NCBI RefSeq assembly: GCF_014195655.1
Contig: NZ_JACICD010000001.1
Coordinates: forward strand, 844,682 to 908,681
DNA length: 64,000 nucleotides
Direction of reading: 5' to 3'
Origin: Ancylobacter tetraedralis
GTDB lineage: Bacteria; Pseudomonadota; Alphaproteobacteria; Rhizobiales; Xanthobacteraceae
Shown here: positions 34,122 to 42,474 of the stretch, piece by piece
How positions within the stretch are numbered: position 1 is the first letter of the stretch
Layout: each line of letters starts with the position of its first letter
Notes under the pieces: model-generated
The model's input: the letters and a program-made list of their open reading frames with translations, nothing else
What the model was told of the DNA's origin: nothing
Database searches by the model: none
Position numbers and translations under genes: made by a program

Positions 34122-35684
34122 ATGACGGCCTACGAACTCGACGACGATGGTGTCATCGTCATCATCGGCTCCGGCGCGGGCGGCGGCACGCTGGCCAACG
34201 AGCTTGCCCAGCGCGGCGTCAAGGTGGTGCTGCTGGAAGCGGGCCGGCACCTCACCGCCGAGGATTTCGTCAATGACGAATGGGGCGGCTACGAGATGCT
34301 GTCCTGGCTCGACAAGCGCACCTCGTCCGGCACCTGGCGCGTCGCCAAGGACCACCCGCTGACCCCGAGTTGGAGCTGTCAGGTGGTCGGCGGCACCACC
34401 ACCCACTGGTCCGCCTGCTGCTACCGTTTCATCGCGGACGAACTGCGCGCCAGGACCGTCTATGGCGACATTCCCGGCACCACGCTGATCGACTGGCCGA
34501 TCACGCTGGACGAACTGAACCCCTATTACGACCTCGCCGAAGCCAAGATGGGCGTGACCCGCACCAATGGCTTGCCCGGGCTTCCCCCGAACAACAATTT
34601 CAAGGTCATGTATGCCGGCGCCAGAGCGCTGGGGCTGAACGTCTCGACCGGCCGCCACGCCATCAACACCATCCCCTATGATGGCCGCCCGGCGACCATT
34701 CAGGACGGTTTCACCATCACCGGCGACAAGACCGGCTCCCGCTGGTCGACGCTGAATGTCGAGATCCCCAAGGGCCTCGCCACCGGAAAGCTGGAACTGC
34801 GCTCGCAGGCGCGCGCCGTGCTCATCGAGCATGACGCGGCGGGCAAGGCCTCGGCCGTGGTCTATGTCGACGGCGCCGGCCTCACTCACCGGCAGAAGGC
34901 GCGCGCCGTGGTGCTGGCGGGCAATTGCGTGGAATCCTCGCGCCTGCTGCTGCACTCGAAGAGCGCGCGTTTCCCGGATGGCCTCGCCAATGGCCATGGC
35001 CATGTCGGCCGGCACTATCTGCGCCATCTGATCCAGACCGTGTGGTCGACCTTCGACAAGCCGGTCCACATGCATCGCGGCGAGATCATGGGCGGCATGA
35101 TCGACGATTTCGTCCGCCACGATCCCTCGCGGGGCTTTGCCGGCGGCTATTACATCGAGATGAACTCGATGGGCCTGCCGACCACCGCCGCCTTCATGGA
35201 TCCGGGCTGGTGGGGGCGCGACTTCGCCTCGGTGATCGAGCAATATTCGAAGATGGCCGGCATCTTCATGTCCGGCGAGGACATGCCGCAGGCCGATAAC
35301 CGCATCACCCTGACGGACGAACTCGATGCCTTCGGCGTGCCGGTCGCCAACATCCACTATGACGACCACCCGAACGACCTGAAGCTGCGCAGCCACGGCT
35401 ACAAGGTGCTGACCTCGATTCACAAGGCGGCCGGGGCCAAGCGCTCGGTGGAGGCGCCGGCCTATCCCGCGAGCCACAATCTCGGCTCCAACCGCATGAG
35501 CGCGAGGCCCGAGGACGGCGTGCTCGACGGGCATGGCCAGGCGTGGGAGGTGCCGAACCTGTTCATCGCCGATGGCTCCAACTTCGCCACCGGCGGCGCC
35601 TGCAACCCGACGCTGACCATCGTCGCCCTGGCGATCCGGCAGGCGGATTTCATGGCCGGCCAGATGGCGGCGGGGGAGTTGTGA
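34122..35684 (+). CDS. GMC-family FAD oxidoreductase
   Basis: 520 residues. The N-terminal FAD-binding Rossmann motif is IIGSGAGGGTLANELAQRG, with the adenine-ribose Glu in LLEAG. The C-terminal active-site region shows SHNLGSNRM (catalytic His) and GGACNPTLTIVALA. No signal peptide. GMC enzymes oxidise alcohols or sugars; with the adjacent small subunit this is probably a dehydrogenase rather than an oxidase. The electron acceptor is not obvious, since no cytochrome subunit is encoded. It closes the ABC operon. Confidence 0.9.
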   Translation: MTAYELDDDGVIVIIGSGAGGGTLANELAQRGVKVVLLEAGRHLTAEDFVNDEWGGYEMLSWLDKRTSSGTWRVAKDHPLTPSWSCQVVGGTTTHWSACCYRFIADELRARTVYGDIPGTTLIDWPITLDELNPYYDLAEAKMGVTRTNGLPGLPPNNNFKVMYAGARALGLNVSTGRHAINTIPYDGRPATIQDGFTITGDKTGSRWSTLNVEIPKGLATGKLELRSQARAVLIEHDAAGKASAVVYVDGAGLTHRQKARAVVLAGNCVESSRLLLHSKSARFPDGLANGHGHVGRHYLRHLIQTVWSTFDKPVHMHRGEIMGGMIDDFVRHDPSRGFAGGYYIEMNSMGLPTTAAFMDPGWWGRDFASVIEQYSKMAGIFMSGEDMPQADNRITLTDELDAFGVPVANIHYDDHPNDLKLRSHGYKVLTSIHKAAGAKRSVEAPAYPASHNLGSNRMSARPEDGVLDGHGQAWEVPNLFIADGSNFATGGACNPTLTIVALAIRQADFMAGQMAAGEL

Positions 35685-35699
35685 GGCTTCGAGGGGGGT

Positions 35700-35789
35700 G
35701 TCATCCTGGCCGGCCGCCAGCCGATCCGGGATCGCGGGGGAGGCGGCGAGCGATCCCGGCTCGCCGGCTATGCCTTCGGCCGGGATGAC
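35700..35789. repeat. Imperfect palindromic intergenic element
   Basis: Outer arms 35700-35712 and 35777-35789 match at 12 of 13 positions, and inner segments containing CCGGGATCG and CGATCCCGG pair as well. It includes the core GCCGATCCGGGAT (35720-35732) shared with the elements at 8726-8769 and 36564-36681. It lies between the GMC and phosphoribosyltransferase genes and separates the two transcripts. Confidence 0.6.
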
Positions 35790-35812
35790 GGCAAGGGAAA
35801 GGCCGCTGCGAC

Positions 35813-36520
35813 GTGTCCGACGACTTCACCGAGCCCACGCTTTCCTACTGGCAGGAGCTGCATGACGCGGTTCCCGCCGGCTTCTCCTGCGCGCCGCCCT
35901 ATCGCTTCGGCTATCCCGTGCGGCTGCCGGATGGCCGCGTGCTGCTCCTGCCGCTGCGGGCCCTGCCGGATGGCGAGCACGCCGTCGCCTCGCTGATCGC
36001 CAACCAGGCCGCGCATCATGTGGTGGCGGCGCTGGCGCAGGTGATGACGGAACAGGCGCGGGGGCTAGGCGCGGATATTGTCGTCGGCCTGCCCACGCTC
36101 GGTCTCGCCTTCGCCGCTCTGGTGGCGGAGCGTCTCGGCCAGAAGCGCTATGTGCCGCTCGGCTATTCCCGGAAGTTCTGGTACGCGGACGCTCTGTCCG
36201 AGCCGGTGTCCTCGATCACCAGTCCCGAGGCCGGCAAGCGTCTGCGGCTGGATCCCAATCTCCTGCCGCTCATCGAGGGACGCCGCGTGGCGCTGGTGGA
36301 CGATGCCATCTCGACGGGGGCCACCGCCATCGCCGCCTGCCGGCTGCTGCAGCGCGCCGGGGCGGAGATCGCCGGCATGGTGGTGGCGATGAAGCAGACC
36401 AATCGCTGGGTGGAGGCGATGGCGGGCGTGCCGGTAAGCGCTGCCTATGGCTGCCCGCGTTTCATCTTGCGCCACGATGGCTGGTGGCCGGAGGCGGAGA
36501 CCATGCCGGTGGTGCCTTAG
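35813..36520 (+). CDS. Phosphoribosyltransferase-family protein
   Basis: 235 residues with a GTG start (weak ribosome site). The type-I PRTase fold is indicated by the PRPP loop RVALVDDAISTGATAIAACRLL and an upstream GADIVVGLPTLGLAFAALVAERLG segment. Members either use PRPP to salvage or make nucleotides, or act as PRPP-responsive regulators. The N-terminal 60 residues and the C-terminal tail have no motif I recognise. It lies downstream of the GMC gene but beyond a palindromic element, so co-transcription is uncertain. Its role in the island is unknown. Confidence 0.8.
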   Translation: MSDDFTEPTLSYWQELHDAVPAGFSCAPPYRFGYPVRLPDGRVLLLPLRALPDGEHAVASLIANQAAHHVVAALAQVMTEQARGLGADIVVGLPTLGLAFAALVAERLGQKRYVPLGYSRKFWYADALSEPVSSITSPEAGKRLRLDPNLLPLIEGRRVALVDDAISTGATAIAACRLLQRAGAEIAGMVVAMKQTNRWVEAMAGVPVSAAYGCPRFILRHDGWWPEAETMPVVP

Positions 36521-36563
36521 CCATTGCCGCTGGATGGCGGATGAAGCCGCCTGCGGCGGAGTC

Positions 36564-36681
36564 TTGCGCTGGATCCCGGATCGGCGCTGCGCTTCGCGCA
36601 GCTTGTCCAGGAAACGGAGTGGCCTTCGTGTCCCGGACCAGCGACACCGCAGGTGGAGCGCCGATCCGGGATCCAGCGCAA
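36564..36681. repeat. 118-bp palindromic intergenic element with perfect 25-bp arms
   Basis: A perfect 25-bp inverted repeat (36564-36588 and 36657-36681) encloses 68 bp that contain a further imperfect hairpin. Each arm carries the core GCCGATCCGGGAT (or its reverse). It sits between converging genes (PRTase and CoxL). Size, position and shared core fit a MITE-like or RIME-like dispersed element of alphaproteobacteria. Confidence 0.8.
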
Positions 36682-36704
36682 AGCTCTTCGGCCGAATCCC
36701 TTGC

Positions 36705-39008
36705 TTAGCCCTTCGCCCTCTCGATTGCCTCCCACACACGCGAGGGCGTTAGCGGCATGTCCAGCTCGGTGATGCCGAGTGGGCTCAGCGCATCGATCAC
36801 CGCGTTGACGAAGGCCGGCGGCGCGCCGATGGCGCCGGCCTCGCCCGCGCCCTTGATGCCCAGAGGGTTGGTGGTGCAGGGCGTGTTCTGCGTCGCGACG
36901 GAAAAGAACGGCAGATCGTCCGCGCGCGGCAGGCCGTAATCCATGAACGAACCGGAGAGCATCTGCCCGCTATCGGGATCGTAGACCACGCGCTCCAGCA
37001 TGGCCTGGCCGATACCCTGCGCGATGCCGCCATGGATCTGCCCGCTCAGCAGCAGCGGGTTCAGCGTGCGGCCGAAATCGTCGACCACTGTGTAGCGCTC
37101 GATCCGGATGATGCCGGTGTCGGGGTCGACCGCCACCTCGCAGACATGCGCGCCATTGGGGAAGGTGCCCGCCAGCTGTTCGAAATCGCCGACCCCCATC
37201 AGCCCGCCGACCTTCGCGGCGAGGTCGAGAAGGCCGACATGCCGGTTGGTGCCGGGCACACGGAAGGCGCCGTCGTCAAACTCCAGCTCGCGCTCATTGA
37301 CCTCCAGAAACGTGGCGGCTGCCGCGCTCGCCTTGGCCAGCACCTCGCCGGTGGCGAGCTTGAGCGCCCCGCCGCCATGCACCATGGAGCGCGAGGCGAC
37401 CGTGCCGCCGGCGGAGGGAATCGGCTGGTTGGTGTCGCCGGTCTTCACCGTGATGCGCGCGGGATCGATGCCGAGCGCCTCGGCGGTCATCTGCACATAG
37501 GTGGTCTCGTGGCCCTGCCCGGTGGACTGGGTGCCGACATGCACGGTGACGCGGCCATCGGCGGCAATCTCCACCGCCGCGCCTTCCTTGCCCGGCACGC
37601 CCGTGCGCTCGATATAGTAGCCGATGCCGATGCCGCGCAGGAGCCTGTCCCCGGATGGACCCAAGCCTTGGTCCCGGCGGGCTGGGAAGCCGGCCCAGTC
37701 CGCCGTGTCCAGCGCCGTGCGCAGCACATGGGCGAAGTCGCCGGAATCATAGGCGACGCCGGTGTCGGTCTTGTGTGGCATGGCCTCGGGCGGGATCATG
37801 TTGAGCGTGCGCAGCGCGTCCGGCGCCATGCCCAGCTCGCGCGCCGCCTTGTCGACGATCCGTTCGATCAGATAGGCCGCCTCGGGTCGGCCGGCGCCGC
37901 GATAGGCATCCATCGGCGCATTATTGGTGTAGGCGACGCGCACATCGGTGGCGACGACCGGGATGGCGTAGACGCCCGGCGCCATGGGCGGGCCGGAAAG
38001 CGTCGGGCAATAGACGCCGAAGGCCGAGAGCGCGCCGCCGGCGCTCGCCAGTGTCTCCACCTTCAGCGCGGTGAAGCGGCCCTGTGCGTCGAGGCCGAGC
38101 TTCGCCGTCGACTGATTGTCGCGGCCCTGCGTGTCGGACAGGAAAGCCTCCGCCCGGCTGGACTGCCAGCGCACCGGCCGCTCCAGCTTGCGCGCGGCAT
38201 AGAGCACCAGCGCCTGCTCGGGGTAGGGCACCGCCTTCATGCCGAAGCCGCCGCCGACATCGGGGGTGATGACGCGCAACTTCGTCGCGGGCAGGCCGAA
38301 CACGCCTTCGAACATGAAGTCGCGGATCATGTGGCTGCCCTGCGAGCCGGTGACGAGGGTGAAGCTCTCGCCCTCCGCATCGTAAAGGCCGATGGCGTTG
38401 CGGGGCTCCATGGAGGCGACGACGATGCGGTTATTGACCAGAGCCAGCTCGACCACGCGGTGGGATGCCGCCAGCGCGGCCTCCGCCTTGTCCATATCGC
38501 CCAGCTGCCAGTGCAGGGCGAGATTGCCGGGCGCCTCCTCGAACAGAAGCGGCGCGCCCTCGGCGAGCGCCGTGGCAGGTTCCACCACCGCTGGCAGGTC
38601 GTCGATCTCCAGCGCCACCGCCTCCGCCGCCTCCATAGCGGCGCGCGCGGACGTGGCGACGACGAAAGCGACCGGCTCGCCGAGATAGCGTATCTTGCCG
38701 CTCGCCAGCAGCGTGTGCGCCGGCAGCGGCATGCGCCCGCCTGTCGCATGGTCGAGCACGATGACGACGGGGAGCGCGCCGATGCCGTCGGCCGCGAGAT
38801 CCTCCGCCGTATAGACCGCGAGCACGTCCTCCATCGCGCGGGCGGTGCTCGTATCCACAGCGTTGAGAACCCCGTGCGCGACCGGCGCCCGCACCACGGC
38901 GGCGAACACTTCGCCCGCATAGTGGAGATCATCGGTGAAGCGGCCGGTGCCGGTGATGAACCTGAGGTCCTCGACGCGCCGGAAGGGCTGACCAACACCG
39001 AATTTCAT
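36705..39008 (-). CDS. Molybdenum hydroxylase large subunit (CoxL form II type)
   Basis: 767 residues, xanthine dehydrogenase/CO dehydrogenase large-subunit family. It binds the Mo-pyranopterin cytosine dinucleotide cofactor. The active-site loop is AYRGAGRPE (about 367-375), the form II signature rather than the AYRCSFR of true CO dehydrogenase, so CO is not the expected substrate. VTPDVGGGFGMK and the C-terminal GIKGAGEAGAIG with the catalytic Glu near 722 are present. No medium or small subunit is adjacent on this strand; the CoxG-CoxS-CoxM set at 54744-56579 lacks a large subunit and may be its partner. Confidence 0.92.
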   Translation of the reverse strand: MKFGVGQPFRRVEDLRFITGTGRFTDDLHYAGEVFAAVVRAPVAHGVLNAVDTSTARAMEDVLAVYTAEDLAADGIGALPVVIVLDHATGGRMPLPAHTLLASGKIRYLGEPVAFVVATSARAAMEAAEAVALEIDDLPAVVEPATALAEGAPLLFEEAPGNLALHWQLGDMDKAEAALAASHRVVELALVNNRIVVASMEPRNAIGLYDAEGESFTLVTGSQGSHMIRDFMFEGVFGLPATKLRVITPDVGGGFGMKAVPYPEQALVLYAARKLERPVRWQSSRAEAFLSDTQGRDNQSTAKLGLDAQGRFTALKVETLASAGGALSAFGVYCPTLSGPPMAPGVYAIPVVATDVRVAYTNNAPMDAYRGAGRPEAAYLIERIVDKAARELGMAPDALRTLNMIPPEAMPHKTDTGVAYDSGDFAHVLRTALDTADWAGFPARRDQGLGPSGDRLLRGIGIGYYIERTGVPGKEGAAVEIAADGRVTVHVGTQSTGQGHETTYVQMTAEALGIDPARITVKTGDTNQPIPSAGGTVASRSMVHGGGALKLATGEVLAKASAAAATFLEVNERELEFDDGAFRVPGTNRHVGLLDLAAKVGGLMGVGDFEQLAGTFPNGAHVCEVAVDPDTGIIRIERYTVVDDFGRTLNPLLLSGQIHGGIAQGIGQAMLERVVYDPDSGQMLSGSFMDYGLPRADDLPFFSVATQNTPCTTNPLGIKGAGEAGAIGAPPAFVNAVIDALSPLGITELDMPLTPSRVWEAIERAKG

Positions 39009-39120
39009 CGTTTCCGCTCCGCCTCGCTTGCGCTCTGCAGCTGGGCCGCCACGGAGCGGCTTGCCCGCATATTGGCCAATGATACTATTTGTGCAAAGAT
39101 CAGCACATATCGTGCGATAA

Positions 39121-39128
39121 TGTCTATA
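39121..39128. promoter_or_regulatory. Candidate HutC-type operator upstream of the second Mo-hydroxylase operon
   Basis: TGTCTATA here is identical to the core at 26912-26919 and gives GTCTATAT, one mismatch from GT-N-TA-N-AC. It lies 47 nt before the large-subunit start. The surrounding 100 nt (39061-39160) are AT-rich and hold further short palindromes (39108-39119), consistent with a divergent promoter region for the two Mo-hydroxylase large subunits. Confidence 0.4.
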
Positions 39129-39175
39129 TCCGAAGAAGATAGCCTATCGCAAAACAGGCTTCCCCGGGGAATTTC

Positions 39176-41617
39176 ATGGTCGGCCCGCACATGGATGAGC
39201 ACAGGGTGGACGAGCAGAAGCTGGACCCGCAGCCGGCGAAGGGCCGCGGGGTCGGCGCCTCCATCCCGCGCAAGGAGGATGCCCGCCTGCTGGAAGGGCG
39301 CGGGCGGTTCATCGGCGACATGCGATTTCCGGGCCAGCTGGAAGCCGCCTTCGTGCGCTCCACGCTCGCCCATGCCCGCATCCGGGCGATCCACATTCCC
39401 GCCCATCTCAAGGGTCGCGCCTTCACCCATGACGACATGGTGGGCGTGAAGGACATCCTCGCCAAGACCGGCCTGCCGGGCTTCCGCGTCTCCGCCCAGC
39501 CCTCGCTCGCCCATCTCAAGGTGCGCTTCGTCGGCGAGCCGGTGGCGATGGTGCTGGCCGAAACGCGGGCCGAGGCGGAGGACCTCGCCGAGGAGATCAC
39601 CGTCGACTATGAGGAACTGCCGGCCAATGTCGACATGCTGCGCGCGGTGAAGCCGGATGCCGCGCGCATCCATGAGGACTGGCCCGACAATGTCTTCCTC
39701 GTCTCGCAGACCGAGCGCGAGTTCGACGGGCGCCTCGCCGGCGCGCCGATCAAGGTCACGCGCGAGGTGCGCACCAGCCGGCAATGCATGGCGCCGCTGG
39801 AAGGCAAGGGCTGCATCGCCGTGCATGAGCGCCACACCGAGCAACTGCACCTGTGGACCTCCACCCAGATGCCGCACATCGTGCGCTCCGGCCTCGCCGA
39901 ATGCCTGGGGCTGGAGGAGCGCCGCATCCGCGTCGTGGCGCCCGATGTCGGCGGCGGTTTCGGCTGGAAAGGGCTGCTGCAGCCCGAGGAAGTGTGCTGC
40001 GCCTGGGCGGCGCTGACGCTCGACCGGCCCATCAAGTGGCTGGAGGACCGGCGCGAGCACCTGATCGCCGCCGCCAATTGCCGCGAACACCATTACATCA
40101 TGACCGCCTATGCGCAGGCCGACGGCACGCTGCTCGGCTTCGAGGCGCTGGCCCATGTCGATGCCGGGGCCTATTCGGTCTACCCGTTCTCGGCCTGCCT
40201 GGAAGGCGCGCAGGTGGTTTCCAACCTGCCGGGTCCGTACAATCTGCCGGCCTATCGCTGCCGCGCCTATTCCGCCTGCACCAACAAGCCGCCCATCGTG
40301 CCCTATCGCGGCGTTGCCCGCACCGGCGTGTGCACGGCGATGGAGCTGATGATCGACGCGGTCGCCCGCGCCGCCGGGCGCGAGCCCTATGAGGTGCGCC
40401 TCGCCAATCTGGTGCGGCCCGATGAGATGCCCTTCACCTCGATCACCGGCAAGGCGTTCGACATGGGCGATTATCCCGAGAGCCTGCGCCGCGCGCATGC
40501 CATGATCGACCATGCCGGCGTGCGCATGCGGCAGGCGCGCGGCGAGCCGGACGGGCGGCGTATCGGCATCGGCTACGCCACCTATTGCGAGCAGGGCGCG
40601 CACGGCACCTCGGTCTATCACGGCTGGGGCATTCCCATGGTGCCGGGCTTCGAGCAGTGCGGCGCGCGCCTCACCCCGGACGGTACGCTGGAACTGCGCC
40701 TGGGCAACCAGAGCCACGGCCAGTCGATGGAAACGACGCTGGCGCAGATCGCCTGTGAGGTGCTGGGCATCGACCCCGATCACGTCAATGTCGTGCATGG
40801 CGACACCGCCATGACGCCCTATTCCACCGGCACCTGGGGCTCGCGTTCGGCGGTCATGGCCGGCGGGGCGGTGGCGAGCGCCTGCGAGACGCTTGGCGAA
40901 CGCATTACGCGCATCGGCGCGCACCTGCTGCAGGCGCCTCTCGACGCGGTGCGGATCGAGGAGGCGAGGGTGGTCGGCCCGGCCGGCTCCGTCAGTTTCT
41001 GGGAGGTCGCGCATACCTTTTACCGCGCGCCGCAGAACCTGCCGCAGGATGCCGATCCGGCGGGGCTCGACCTGGTCGCGGGCTATCGGCCGGTGGTGGA
41101 TACCGGCACCTTCTCCTATGCCAGCCATGCCTGCGTGGTGGCCGTCGAGCCGGAGACGGGCGAGGTCGAGATTCTCGATTACGTCATCGTCGAGGATGGC
41201 GGCGTGCTGCTCAACCCGATGGTGGTGGACGGCCAGATCTATGGCGGCACCGCGCAGGGCATCGGCACGGCGCTCTATGAGGAGATGGCCTATGACGAGC
41301 ATGGCCAGCCGCTCGCCTCGACCTTCGCCGACTATCTCCTGCCCGGCGCCAACGAGATGCCGCCCGTGCGCATCGCCCACATGGAAACGCCCTCGCCCAA
41401 TACACGCTTCGGCCAGAAGGGCATCGGCGAGGGCGGTGCCATCGCGCCGCCGGCGGCCATCGGCAACGCCATCAACGATGCGCTGGCCGATCTCGGCGTG
41501 GAACTCACCGTCTCGCCCATGACCCCGCGCCGCGTGCGCGAGGCGGTGGCGGCAGCGCGGGCCAAGGGGGCGGCGCTCGCCACGGGGACCGCTCGGGCGA
41601 CGGGGGGCGTGTCGTGA
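39176..41617 (+). CDS. Molybdenum hydroxylase large subunit, atypical active-site loop
   Basis: 813 residues, same superfamily as the 767-residue protein but distinct. VVAPDVGGGFGWKG and KGIGEGGAIAPP (catalytic Glu near 751) are conserved. The active-site loop reads VPYRGVARTGV (about 375-385), matching neither form I (AYRCSFR) nor classical form II (AYRGAGR), which suggests an unusual substrate. It ends with a low-complexity Ala/Arg/Thr tail. Its stop overlaps the medium-subunit start (GTGA, 41614-41617), so the L-M-S order is coupled. Family reactions hydroxylate N-heterocycles or aldehydes using water. Confidence 0.92.
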   Translation: MVGPHMDEHRVDEQKLDPQPAKGRGVGASIPRKEDARLLEGRGRFIGDMRFPGQLEAAFVRSTLAHARIRAIHIPAHLKGRAFTHDDMVGVKDILAKTGLPGFRVSAQPSLAHLKVRFVGEPVAMVLAETRAEAEDLAEEITVDYEELPANVDMLRAVKPDAARIHEDWPDNVFLVSQTEREFDGRLAGAPIKVTREVRTSRQCMAPLEGKGCIAVHERHTEQLHLWTSTQMPHIVRSGLAECLGLEERRIRVVAPDVGGGFGWKGLLQPEEVCCAWAALTLDRPIKWLEDRREHLIAAANCREHHYIMTAYAQADGTLLGFEALAHVDAGAYSVYPFSACLEGAQVVSNLPGPYNLPAYRCRAYSACTNKPPIVPYRGVARTGVCTAMELMIDAVARAAGREPYEVRLANLVRPDEMPFTSITGKAFDMGDYPESLRRAHAMIDHAGVRMRQARGEPDGRRIGIGYATYCEQGAHGTSVYHGWGIPMVPGFEQCGARLTPDGTLELRLGNQSHGQSMETTLAQIACEVLGIDPDHVNVVHGDTAMTPYSTGTWGSRSAVMAGGAVASACETLGERITRIGAHLLQAPLDAVRIEEARVVGPAGSVSFWEVAHTFYRAPQNLPQDADPAGLDLVAGYRPVVDTGTFSYASHACVVAVEPETGEVEILDYVIVEDGGVLLNPMVVDGQIYGGTAQGIGTALYEEMAYDEHGQPLASTFADYLLPGANEMPPVRIAHMETPSPNTRFGQKGIGEGGAIAPPAAIGNAINDALADLGVELTVSPMTPRRVREAVAAARAKGAALATGTARATGGVS

Positions 41618-42474
41618 AGCCGGCGCGTTTCGACTATGCGCGGCCTGTCGACCTCGCGGCCGCGACGGCGGCGCTGATGGATGCTGGCGCCAATGGCGCC
41701 GCCAAGCCGATCGCCGGCGGCCAGAGCCTTGGGCCGATGCTGAACCTGCGCCTCGCCCGGCCCTCGCGGCTGGTCGATGTGGCGCGGCTGCCCGATTTGC
41801 GGCGGGTGGAGGAGGGGGCGGGCGGCGTGCTGTTCGGCGCTGCCATCACCCATGCCGAGTTCGAGGACGGCGCGGTGCCGGATCCGACGCCCGGCTTTCT
41901 CCCCCGCATCGCCCATGGCATCGCCTATCGCGCCGTGCGCAACCGCGGCACCATCGGCGGCAGCCTCGCCCATGCCGACCCAGCGGCGGACTGGCCGACC
42001 ACGCTCGCCGCGCTCGGCGCCCGCGTTCATCTGGCGGGGCCGGCGGGCCGGCGCGAGATGCCGGTCGAGGCATTCATCCTCGGCGCGTTCGAGACCGCGC
42101 TGGCGCCGGGCGAGATCATCACCGGCGTCTTCATACCGCGCTGCGCGGCGGGCGCGCGCTTCGGCTATCGCAAGTCCTGCCGCAAGCTGGGCGAGTTCGC
42201 CGAAGCCATGTGCGCCGTGCTGTCCGATCGCGCGCGCGGCGTGCATCGCCTCGTGGTTGGCGCCACCGAGGCCCGCCCGCTGGTGGTCACGGAGGCGGCC
42301 GGCCTGATCGCCGATCCCGCTGGCATCGACGACCTGCTGTGCCGCGCGGGGCTCGGCGGCGATCCCGCCACCTTCCGCCTGCGCCGCGCGGTGATTGGCG
42401 ATGCCATTGCCGCGCTGGCGCGCGAGACGACGCCCGAGAGCCTGACCCCATCCATGAAGTCCGTTGCCCCATGA
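41614..42474 (+). CDS. Molybdenum hydroxylase FAD subunit (CoxM-like)
   Basis: 286 residues, GTG start overlapping the large-subunit stop. The FAD-binding PCMH domain shows KPIAGGQSLGPMLNLRLARP and RNRGTIGGSLAHADPAADWP, the two conserved flavin-contacting motifs. A C-terminal CO-dehydrogenase-flavoprotein domain follows (from about 175). It passes electrons from the 2Fe-2S clusters to the acceptor. Its stop overlaps the next start (ATGA, 42471-42474). Confidence 0.93.
   Translation: MKPARFDYARPVDLAAATAALMDAGANGAAKPIAGGQSLGPMLNLRLARPSRLVDVARLPDLRRVEEGAGGVLFGAAITHAEFEDGAVPDPTPGFLPRIAHGIAYRAVRNRGTIGGSLAHADPAADWPTTLAALGARVHLAGPAGRREMPVEAFILGAFETALAPGEIITGVFIPRCAAGARFGYRKSCRKLGEFAEAMCAVLSDRARGVHRLVVGATEARPLVVTEAAGLIADPAGIDDLLCRAGLGGDPATFRLRRAVIGDAIAALARETTPESLTPSMKSVAP

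Noticed and set aside
39108..39119. TATCG-TG-CGATA palindrome as a main operator
   Set aside because: Only 5-bp arms and no second copy found; too short to claim separately in an AT-rich promoter region.
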